Of a stretch of 64,000 nucleotides of DNA, positions 54,456 through 64,000 are shown piece after piece. Every line of letters begins with the position of its first letter. The stretch's first letter is position 1. Source of the stretch: Nymphaea colorata (Eukaryota; Streptophyta; Magnoliopsida; Nymphaeales; Nymphaeaceae); NCBI RefSeq assembly GCF_008831285.2, contig NC_045140.1:8178505-8242504 (forward strand), written 5' to 3'. The position numbers and the translations under genes are program-made. Below the pieces are notes generated by a model. It was not told the origin of the DNA. It did no database searches and saw nothing but the letters and a program-made list of their open reading frames with translations.

Positions 54456-55912
54456 TGATGGGGCTGGTCTTGCCAAGCCAGATTACATGGACACGGCCGA
54501 CCGTGGCCGGGCCATGGCCTGGACCGTACCTAGCCAGGACAAATTTGACCGCCATGGCCGCCCATGTCCTGGCCAACTTGGCTGGTCATGGCTGGTTGGG
54601 CTAGGCTGCTGGCCGTGACCAGGTATGGTTGGGCAAGGCAAGCCGTGGCCAGACCAGGCTGCCAGGCATGGCCACGCCGTGCAAGCCAAATCCGTGCCTG
54701 GTTATTTTGAGAATTTCAACTATATTTTTTAAAAATCCAAGTTATTTTGAAAATTTTGAATTAGAAATTATTGGTATTTGGAAAACAATCATAATGTTTT
54801 GATATTGGGCATAGAAATGATCTTTATACTTAGATCTGAAAATGGCTCCAGCTCTCAGATTTGGAGCTGGATTTGGATCAAGAGCATAGGATGAATAAAA
54901 AATAATATATTTAGATTTTGATTTCGATCTAAATCTTAGATATGGTACCTAGATCCAAACTAAATCCAACATTGATCCATGTCCAAATGCAAATTCTAAA
55001 ATTGGATCCACTACAAAACTTTAGATCTAGATCTTGATCCAATTTGTGCCTTCAATCCAATTTAGACTTGATCCAAACTCAAGATCTCTAGATCCATATC
55101 CTTGTTTGGTTCCAAATTCTTAATCTAGATCCAAATTTAGAACCAATTCGATGTTTTTACACAATCCAGATCTAAATTTGAGGTTAAAAACAAATATGAA
55201 TTTTATATCCAAATCCAAATATATAAATTTTGATCCATTCAATGCTCTTGATTTAGATCAAGCTACAAATCCGAGAGCTAGATCCATTTTCTGATTTAAG
55301 TACAAGTCAGAGATTATTCCCAACCCCGATATCGAGAATTATGATCGCTTTCCAAATACCAATAATTTCTAATCCAAAATCCTCAAAACAACCTTGATTT
55401 TCAAAAAATATCATTGAATTTCTAAAAAGGCCCTTGGTTTTCTTGAAATATCATTTATTTTTAAAAATAACCTCCGCACAGTCAAACATGGCCTTGGACT
55501 TGCTCATGGCTCTGACTGGCTACAGCCTAGCGTGTCATTGGACTGGCCAATCCTTGCCCTAGTAGGCCTCGCACAAATCTGGCCTGCCTGGTGCAACCAC
55601 GATCGATCACAATTGGCCATGCCTGGCCTAGTATGGCAAGCTGCGATCGGCCGTGTCTGGCAACCAGGCATGACCAGCCATGACCTGCCCGTGGCCGGGC
55701 TGTGGCCCGGCAGTGTCGAGCCAGACGTGGCTGGCCAGGCAGGGCCGGCCGTGTCTAGACGTGGGCCAGCCGTAATATGGCTGTGGTTGGCCGACCACGG
55801 CCAATTCTATGCCACGGCAGTTTGGCCATGGTTGGGGGTGTCCTCGCCGGGCGTTGCCGAGCATCGCCGGCCATTCGCTGGCCATTGCCTAGCCAGGCGT
55901 GGCCGGCTATCA
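54456..55912 (-). repeat. 5' LTR of minus-strand element, with internal inverted repeat
   Basis: Plus-strand TGATGGGGCTGG...GGCTATCA, 1457 bp, next to the PBS. The outer parts are GC-rich with GGCCATGGCC-like words. 54700-54930 and 55200-55460 are inverted copies of each other around an AT-rich centre with GATCCAAAT words. The related block 36250-39060 has the same architecture. The right end abuts a gypsy integrase fragment on the plus strand. Confidence 0.6.
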
Positions 55913-56056
55913 TTATCGATACCTTGCAGACCATGGGAAGATCTTAGTATGGATTTTATCGTGGCAATGTCGCGATTGGAGGGCAAGGAGACGGTCTTGG
56001 TAGTCATTGATAGGCTCACCTAGTGTTGTCCAAACATTATACTGCCACTCTAATAG
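55913..56056 (+). pseudogene. gypsy integrase fragment, left part
   Basis: The plus strand encodes PWEDLSMDFIVAMSRL and ETVLVVIDRLT, the start of a gypsy integrase core with the first catalytic Asp. It is cut at 56056 by the hAT element and resumes at 61654. The upstream polyprotein is absent because the minus-strand LTR abuts it. Confidence 0.85.
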
Positions 56057-58421
56057 TACTAGCGGAGCCATAGTGGGGCAGGCGTGCGTGTCTGCCCATG
56101 CCAGCCAAAAAAACCTCCACAGTGAAGTGGAGTGGCGGTCTGCCTCATGCCCGTGTTGACGCCATGGTGCCCACGCCAAACATGGATTGGGTCCAGCAGT
56201 CCAATTGATCCAGCTCCAGCCTCCAGAAAACATAAAGCATTCTGTCTGCCCGCAGCCCGCCCAAATTCACCCGAAACTAAAAGTAAAACTCCCGAAGGGC
56301 GAAGGGCGAAAGGGCGAACCGGCGAGCGAAGGGCAAGGCTGCAGGCCCACAACCGCGCAGCGGCGCAAGCAGCAAGGGTTAAGCCTTAAGGACTCAAGCC
56401 GGTAGGGTGCTTCAGCTCTGACTGACTGACTCCTTTTTCTTTTTTCCCCTTCTCCTCCTCTCTCTCTGTAGGGAAAATTCTAAGTCTTTTTCCTCTTTGT
56501 TGCAGCCTTTCACGCAGATTTCGTTGGGAATTTGAGAGGGAAATAGAGGAATAAGGTGTTGGGTGGGGATTCTGGAGAACGACTTCAATCTTGGAAGAAA
56601 TTCGACCATGAAGAGCAAACATGCCCCTTCCCGAATGTCTGTCAGGATAAGCTGGAGTCTGGAGACAAGCTAAGCCTTCCTGTGGTGAGAGTCTGCTTCT
56701 TCTTATTCTTCTTGAATCATGAATGAATAGTTTCTTCTTGAATGGTGTTGGGTTTTCACTTTTCATTTGTTTTCCCCTTTTCAACGCTTTTGCCTCATGC
56801 AGTCATGCGTCTGATTTTTGTGCTAAAGATAGAAGAAGCTAGAGTCGATTTTATTTTCTTTTTTTTTATTACATATTTATTTATCATGTTTTGCATTACT
56901 TGCTTCTGTTTTCATTCAATTGTCAACCTAAATCACCAAACACTGGGTCTGATGATGAGGGGAAGATTGATCAGCTTGTGCTAGACTGATCTTCATCTAT
57001 ATGTGTTAATGCTAATGGCTGGTAGGTTGGGTGAAGTAGGATGATCATATTTTCCCTATTGTTTGTGTACTATCTGTATATATATATACACTAATTGATA
57101 AAGAAGAGGGAGATACTGGCGGCAGCCTTGTGACTATGGCCTATCTCTCTTCCCTCCAAGATAATATATGCAAGTTTTCTTGAATTTTTTAGAATAGTGT
57201 TTGTGTCTAGGACAAATGTAGGATCTGTTCCTATTGAGTTTTAATTAAATTAGGATCTTATTTACTCATTTTATTTCTAATTTGTTTTTGCTTTAGTTCC
57301 AACAACATGTGTAATTGTTGGCTGGAGGTAATGTGCTTTGAATTAAGACTTGTTTTATTTTAGTGTTTATAAACATTGCAGAATATTTATATTTTTAACA
57401 AGTACTTAAGAGGTCTAGTTTTTATCCTTAATCAAAGTGGGCATGGCACTGGCATATCGTGTTTATGTAGGTGCAGCAAGGCCTTTAAAGTCAATCTTTT
57501 GAAGGGTCTATGTTGCATAGCTTGAGTGATGGCCTTCTCTCTTCCAACATTTGCATTAGACATGATGTGACCTAGTTATTTCACTGTTTTAAGTTTTAAG
57601 TTTTAGGCATTGTTGATATCTCAGAAGTCCACTGTAAAGGTCCTGTTGTTTTAAGGAAAAGCATGCACAAGGATAAGAATATTTCTTATACATATTTAAT
57701 CAATAATAAAACCTCTATTTTGCTGCTCTGATGTTGGGAACTATTTGTGGCTATGTCACATAGTTGTGCCTACAACTATGGACATGGATTTTCAGTATTA
57801 TGAAATCCTAACAGCTATTGCAAAACAATCTCAGATTATAACTACTTCCAGATATTCAACTTATTTTGTGCAAATTTAATACGTGAAGATCATCAAAGCA
57901 TGCCGAATGAGAACCACCACCAAAAATTAAAAGATAATGCTGAGCATGCATGCAGCCTTGTACCATAGTTGCATGATCAAATATTGGCAAGGGAAGTTCT
58001 TGACAGAATAGGTAGTCAACACCTCTCAACAGTGAAAGTTCAAAGAAGCATAAGTCTAACATTCTGACATGAATGAACTCTTATCAACAAAAGTGCTCGT
58101 AAATCATACTTTGTCTTATGTTGTGAAATGGCAAAAGGAGCACAACAGAATTGTAAATAAGACAAAAGTTAGCTTGGTTTCATGATGTCTTGCCATTCAG
58201 CAATGAGTAATACTTATACATAATCATTGCTGCACTGTAATTATGAGTTCATTGTTGATTCAAATAAAGACCAACTTTTATGTGTTTTGCTTTTGTATTG
58301 AACAGGACCATTCATTAACAAAAGAGGGCAAAGGCGAAGAATTTCATGAGAAGTTCCCAAAGATATTAAGCATATTAAGGTATATTGAAGTTACAAATAT
58401 GATACATGTTTTTTACATGCT

Positions 58422-58740
58422 TTAGTATAAGATATTGTTTAGGACAGGAGATAACTGAGACAGGCCAAAAGCCTGCAAATATGGTGTATATTTTTTTACA
58501 TGTTTTAGTATAAGATATTTGTTTAGGACAAGAGATAACTGAGACAGGCCAAAAGCCTGCAAATATGGTGTATATTTTTTTACATGCTTTAGTAGAAGAT
58601 ATTTGTTTAGGACAGAAGATAACTGAGATAGGCCAAAAGCCTGCAAATATGGTGTATATTTTTTTACATGCTTTAGTAGAAGATATTTGTTTAGGACAGG
58701 AGATAACTGAGACAAGCTAAAAGTCTGCAATTATAGTGTA
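58422..58740. repeat. 84-bp tandem repeat, about four copies
   Basis: The phrase ATAACTGAGA recurs at 58451, 58535, 58619 and 58703, exactly 84 bp apart. Copies include TTTTTACATG(C/T)TTTAGTA and AAAAGCCTGCAAATATGG. As 84 is a multiple of three, the minus strand stays open over 102 codons as a 28-residue repeat; this is probably a by-product. Confidence 0.95.
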
Positions 58741-59029
58741 TGTGTTTTTATTTTTTACATGCTTTAGTTAAACATAATTAAGGCAATCCAAAGGCTCGCA
58801 TTTATGGTGATATTTTAACCAATGATTCGATTCCTGCAGACGTCTGTTCTTGAGAACAGAGCCATAAGAAAATTAAAGAAATAAAATTATGAAAACTACA
58901 TGTTCTTTATGTATTAATTATTTTTTATTTTATTTTTAATGAATAGGCATTGATAAGTTTGTGGTGAGAATCCCTACATCTGATAAACATTCTTCAAAAT
59001 GAGAAGAAATCAAATCAAGAAAAGAAGGA

Positions 59030-61321
59030 GAATCAAGTGAGAAGCAAAATGATATGGAATTTGACGAAGCAGAGTTGCCTGTAGATCCTGCGCTTCGTCC
59101 TCCTATGTCAACTTATCATCCAAATGTTCGGGAAAGTATTCGCAGAGCTTGTCTTCTGTGAGGCCCTTGTTAGCCTCGTAATTGTGACTTTTAGCCCAAC
59201 CATCAAAAGTGAAAGTTTAATCCAAAATGGTTTGATGAGTATAAGAATTGGTTGGAGTACAGTCCAAGCAAACATATAGCATATTGTCAATATTGCTACT
59301 TTTTCAGGCCAGAACATACTGACAGATTTGTTACAGAGGCATTTGTATCTGATGGGTTTAACAATTGGAAAGAAAAGAAGAGATTTGATTTACATATTGG
59401 GGGCCCTAACAGTTATCATAATGTAGCACGAATGAAGTGTACAAGTCTAATGCAGCAAAGAAAGAAAGCATATCAGTACAATGCTTCAGAAGCAAAGTGA
59501 CTAACAAAAGAATGAATATCAAACTCGTCTTTGAGCAACTGTCAATGTAATAAGAATATTGTTAAGACAAAGATTACCATTTTGAGGGCATGATGAAAGT
59601 GAACTCCCTTTCAATAGAGAAAATTTTATCGAGATATTGAAATCATTTGTAAAGATCAGTAGCCAAATTGATAAAGTTGTATTGAAGAATGCTCTAGAGA
59701 ATAACAAGCTCACATCTCTTGATATACAAAAAGATATTACAAGATCATGTGCAATAGAAACTACAAATGCTATTATGAAGGAGCTTGGATGTACTTTTTT
59801 TTTCTATATTGCTTGATGATTCTCGAGATATATCGACTAAAGAACAAATGACTATTGTATTGCGATTTGTTAATGAAAAGAGTCAAGTAGTTGAGCGATT
59901 TCTTGCCCTTGTACATGTTCTTGAAACAAGTGTCATATCATTAAAAGCAACAGTAGAAGAAACATTTTGCAAGTATGGATTGAGCATAGCAAGCTTATGT
60001 GGACAAGGTTATGATGGAGCAAGCAATATGAAAGGAGCATTTAATGGACTAAAGACTCTTATATTAAATGAGAATGAGTCTGCATATTATATTCATTGTT
60101 TTGCACATCAACTCCAATTGGCACTAGTTACTGTTGCTGAACATCATCCTGTAACTGGGTTATTTTTTGGTATATTATTCAGATTGTCAAATTTTTTCTC
60201 TACTTCTTGCTTGCAAAAGGTCTGAACTTATTTGGGATGCAGAATGCATGAGAATTGCTGAAGTACTTGAGTTAAGTGAACTTCAAACAGAACGAGGATT
60301 AAATCAAGAGATGAGTCTCAAACATCCTGGTAATACTCGCTGGAGTTCTCACTATGGTGACTCAGTCAATTTAATCAACATGTATCCTTCTGTGATTAAG
60401 GCATTAGATTTTATTGCAGAAAATATAAGTAAAGGAAAATGAGAGGCACTTGAATTGGTACGTTCCTTGCGAAATTTTGAATTTATATTTGGCTTACATT
60501 TGATTTATAAAGTTTTGAGAATAACTGACACGCTTTCACAAGCACTCCAACGGAAAGATCAAGATATTATAAATGCTATGAATTTAATTATTGTATCAAA
60601 AACATGCCTTCAAGATTTAAAGGATAATGGTTGGGACTCTTTTATGAGTGAATTTTTTATATTTTGCAACAAATTTGATATATTTGTGTCTGATTTAGAG
60701 GAGATCTATACACCTGAAGGATGACCCAAATGTGTACATGAAAGGATTATATTTTCGCATCATTATCGTGTTAAAGTATTTTATGTCGTTATTGATATGC
60801 AACTTCAAGAGTTGAACAGTCGTTTCATTGAGGCAAATATAGAGCTTTTTTTTTCAGTGGCATGTTTAAGTCCAAAGAATAGTTTTTCTATTTTTGACAA
60901 GCACAAATTGATTTGTCTTGCTGAGTTCTATCCTAAAGATTTCAATGTAGCAGACTTCTATAGACTTGAAAGTCAATTAGATGTATATCTTGAAGACATG
61001 AAAACTAGTGAAGAATTTTCAAATTTGAAATCTTTGACTGAGCTATCTGAAATGATGGTAACAACTGGAAAGCACGTAATATTTCCTCTGGTGTATTTGT
61101 TGATTAAATTGGCACTAACTTTACCAGTTGCAACTGCAAGTGTTAGAGAAAGCATTTTCAGCTATGAACATTATCAAAACTAGGTTTGGAACAAGATAGA
61201 AGATGAATGGGTTAATGACGCTTTAGTCACTTACATTGAGAGGAACACATTTGATAGTATCAGTGACGAAGCAATCATGCATCGTTTTCAGAATATGAAA
61301 AACAGACGAGGCCACATGTAA
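59030..61321 (+). pseudogene. hAT-family transposase with TTF zinc finger (ZMYM1-like)
   Basis: The plus-strand pieces follow the order of plant TTF/DUF4371/hAT-dimerisation proteins. They are RPPMSTYHPN (59100), a zinc-binding segment YSPSKHIAYCQYCYFF (59255-59305) with DGFNNWKEKKRF, and the RNase H-like core with LLDDSRDIS (first Asp) and LCGQGYDGASNMKGAFNG (about 59995-60045). Then come HCFAHQLQLAL and, at the C-terminus, LTLPVATASV followed by WVNDALVTYIER to TAA 61319-61321, the dimerisation domain. At least six frameshifts or stops interrupt it, so it is not functional. The transposase would cut and rejoin element ends. Confidence 0.9.
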
Positions 61322-61653
61322 TTTTGTACATGACTATAATTTTTTTGACTTGCTTGTTGAGGCCAATTGTAAATTTGTTTATAACTATATTCATTTGATT
61401 TATTTTTTATGATAAGTGTAAATTTATTCATATTCAGTCATTCAATTGACTATTTTGATGTCATTGGTCAATTGTAATTTTGTTTATAACACTAATGATA
61501 TGATTTGCTTGTTGGGACTCATTGTAAGTTTTTCATAACTATGTTTATTTGCTTTATTGTTAAAATAACATATATTTTAGTTTGAAAATTTTTTCACGTA
61601 CTATGTACTAGTGCCCCATAGCCAAAAATTTCTGGCTCCGCCATGTCTAATAG

Positions 61654-62400
61654 CCGAGGTTTTTCAAGAGACAGTCGGAAAGCTCCACAGTTTGCCAGGC
61701 ACGATAATCAGTGACAGGAATTTGGTTTTTATGAGCCAGTTTTGGAGCGAGTAGCACCGTTGGGCAGACTATTAGTTCAGCACACCATCCACAAACGGAT
61801 GGTCAGTCTAAAGTAGTCAATCGAATGGTGGAAACATATTTGATGAGTTTTGCTCGACACAAAGCAGCTACTTGGGCAGGTTACGTATCTTGGTGCGAGT
61901 GGTCTTACAACATGAGCACTCATTCGGCCACGGGCTGAGGTCGTGTATGGTAGGCCTCCACCCACGTTGCGCACCTATGAATTGGCATAGCAGCTGATCT
62001 AGAGGTAGACTAAACTTTGAGTGACAGAGATGATATTTTATGCACCTTGAGGAGCAATCCTGAGCGAGCACAACACAACATGGGGCAACTTCACGATAAG
62101 GGCCGCAAGGAGATAGAGTTTTAGGTGGGTGCATGAGTTTGGTTACGGAGATTATCGAGGCAGCAACGCACCTTGTTTGGACAGCCATACTCCAAACTGT
62201 TGCCACGATTCTATGGTCCTTACCGGGTCATAGCTCACCATGGTAAGGCAGCATAAAGGCTGGCTCTTCCTGAGGGAGCAAAGGTTCACCCCGAGTTTCA
62301 TGTCAGCTGGCTCAAGCTCGCTCTGACAAGGACGATAACTGTTGCTTGCAACCGACAACTCCTTTGCTCTGAACGTTCAAACCGTTATGGAGAAGCTTCT
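61654..62400 (+). pseudogene. gypsy integrase fragment, right part
   Basis: This resumes the integrase cut at 56056. It reads LHSLPGTIISDRNLVFMSQFW, with the second Asp region, then HHPQTDGQSKVVNRMVETYL with the catalytic-Glu neighbourhood, and near 62270-62330 VHPEFHVSWLKLAL from the C-terminal domain. Many stops and frameshifts. No LTR seen further right. Confidence 0.87.
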
Positions 62401-64000
62401 ACTCCACGACCGATAAACTTCCTTTAATTTTTCATATATGAGCTTCTCTCATCATTCCCGCCAGCCACCTCGAGGCACACACTTTTCAAAAAAGTTGTTT
62501 TGCCACACCGAATGATATTTTTGGAAAACAAAAACTTTACATACGGGCTACTCGATCATTTCCGCCATCAACCAAGGGGCATTTATGTCTATCGAGTGCA
62601 CCAACCAATTCGCCTTCAACCCACCTTGGCATCGACTCGGCTTTCAAGTTAATGTTCTAGACAAGTGATTGATGAGATAATAAAATTTTTATAAGATAAT
62701 GATTGTGAGGTAATGAAATATTTGTGAGATAGTGAGATAACATTGACAAAAAAAGGAAAACATTTTTTTACTGCTTAGAGTGGTATATTATGAGATAATG
62801 TTATAAGAGAAACAAACAATATAAATGTTTTTTTTACTGCTTAAAGAAATATATTATGAGATAATGAGATAACGCTATAAAAGGGACAAAAAATAAAAAT
62901 ATTTTTTTTACTGCTTAAAATGATATATTGGTCATAACTATATGTATATAAGGACGGATAAATTTATCAAATCTTCTTTTTGTTATTTTTGTTTTTATCC
63001 ATACAAAAAAAGCTTCTTTTTATGTTAATCATGGGTATTTTTTGTCATACTTAAAATGTCACACGAAATTACATACACGAACATGGCATATATAACCAAC
63101 TTCATTCAAAATCTCATACGCAAATATTTGAGGTGAAATGCACCTCAGCCCCCTCCTTAGTCCCCCTTTTTAATCTGGCAATGGTGAGATCTGGTGTTTG
63201 TTTATTTTATTGGATCCAACATAAAAGATATTTTAAAGAATATGAAACTATCGAATATTCCTTTAAAATGTTTTAGTACCCATTTCTCATATTTGGAGCG
63301 TTCTTTTAAAATGAAGCACTTGAAGATTCTCAAACTTGATCACAATGCCCAAACGCTACTTTTTGAGGGTTCATAACGGAGTCTGCCAATCAAATGTCAT
63401 GTGAGGGTAAGCAGACGGACATGATTTGTGGGGTCTATTCATGGCGCCAAAATAAGGAATTATTAAAATGTTATTAATTTTTCAAAGGAAACTGTTTTTT
63501 TTTTTCATTCCCTCGTTTGAAGAGGAGACCAGTTTCCTAGAGAAATTTTGTTAATAAAATACCAAAAAATGAGGGGTCTGATTGACTGACTGATTCGGGG
63601 CAAGGACGTTGATCTTGTTCTTTTTCCAACTATACGCATTCTACATTTAGAAAATGACAAAAAGGTTGTTTTCTTTTTTCTTTTTTGTTTTAACTTCAAC
63701 GGCCACGCTTGACACTTTCATCCTAATAATATAATATGGAAAAAAAAATTACTTGATAAGCATATCCTCATTAATATCTATATATTTTTAAAATATTCGG
63801 TCTTTGTCCATAACTTTGGTTGCTACTTTTCTTATTTTTCTACAATCCAACCTTTACCTAAAAAAATCTTGTCGGCCAATAAGATTGCTGTGCAGTTTTT
63901 GTTTCTATCATTTTCTTTTTTCAGCGTCATTTTTTTATTATTCAAATTTAAAAAACTGCTCGTGTTTCCATAATCTTTCAGCTAAAGGCTGGACGTGACT
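62401..64000. other. AT-rich non-coding interval
   Basis: No gene supported up to the window end. It holds the tandem repeat listed separately and poly-A/T runs. Confidence 0.4.
62690..62945. repeat. imperfect tandem repeat, three copies
   Basis: Copies of about 65-75 bp share TATTATGAGATAATG, a purine-rich part, then TTTTTTTTACTGCTTA(A/G)A. Listed from TTTTTACTGCTTA occurrences near 62765, 62830 and 62907. Confidence 0.8.

Larger units (their letters stand above)
56057..61645 (+). mobile_element. 5.6-kb hAT transposon with broken transposase
   Basis: A perfect 8-bp target duplication TCTAATAG flanks the element (56049-56056 and 61646-61653). The ends carry inverted GGCGGAGCC motifs: left CTAGCGGAGCCATAG, right TTTCTGGCTCCGCCATG. 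Inside is a TTF-finger/hAT-dimerisation transposase relic on the plus strand (59030-61321). A GC-rich leader lies at 56140-56400. From 56400 to 59030 is AT-rich non-coding DNA, likely 5' leader and introns, including an 84-bp tandem repeat. It is inserted in a gypsy integrase. Confidence 0.93.

Noticed and set aside
36250-55912. A single complete element with exactly matching LTRs at 36-39 kb and 54.5-55.9 kb
   Set aside because: The two blocks are related but their termini do not match and I found no target duplication, so only relatedness is claimed. The plus-strand gypsy fragment right of 55912 also has no visible continuation left of 36250.
58422-58730. 102-codon minus-strand frame with 28-residue repeats
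   Set aside because: It is explained by the 84-bp tandem repeat, whose unit is a multiple of three; there is no start context or known family.

Overview
The window is nuclear DNA of a flowering plant. One split plant gene is set in a dense nest of LTR retrotransposons and hAT-type DNA transposons. The evidence is GT-AG introns, plant copia and gypsy (chromovirus) lineages, TTTAGGG-like repeats, and an AP-3 adaptor subunit of exactly the plant length. The species cannot be told from the sequence.

Layout. (a) 1-1561: 3' end of an apparently intact copia element, running off the left edge. (b) 1562-6252: non-coding DNA with a weak retroelement relic, a (CT)24 microsatellite, paired palindromes and one arm of an inverted repeat. 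(c) 6253-12719: a complete but broken copia element with a GCAAG target duplication, inserted in the other arm of that inverted repeat. (d) 14682-27802: the only confident host gene, AP3M (AP-3 complex mu subunit), eight exons and 415 codons with every junction in phase. Its third intron carries an antisense 4.7-kb gypsy chromovirus (17963-22686, CAAAG target duplication). (e) 28-31 kb: small repeats of a family ending TAGGGCTGCACA. (f) 31.2-35.0 kb: a 5'-truncated minus-strand copia relic with a hAT MITE inside it. (g) 36.0-36.25 kb: degenerate telomere-like repeats. (h) about 36.25-62.3 kb: a multi-level nest.

The nest. A minus-strand LTR element has one LTR at 54456-55912 and a related LTR-like block at about 36250-39060. 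Between them it encodes a Gag-like N-terminus and a long orphan ORF, with no visible polymerase. That ORF is split by a small DNA transposon (about 41109-52826) that seems to carry a captured gene fragment. That transposon is in turn split by an 11.05-kb non-autonomous LTR element (41630-52678) with 4.1-kb LTRs. The 11-kb element encodes only a broken Gag and a 347-codon orphan ORF (TR-GAG/LARD type). To the right, a plus-strand gypsy integrase is split by a 5.6-kb hAT element (56057-61645) with a perfect 8-bp target duplication.

There are no operons, CRISPR arrays or prokaryotic features. The most novel items are the TR-GAG element with its orphan second ORF, the orphan ORF of the older minus-strand element, and the gene-fragment-bearing transposon between them.
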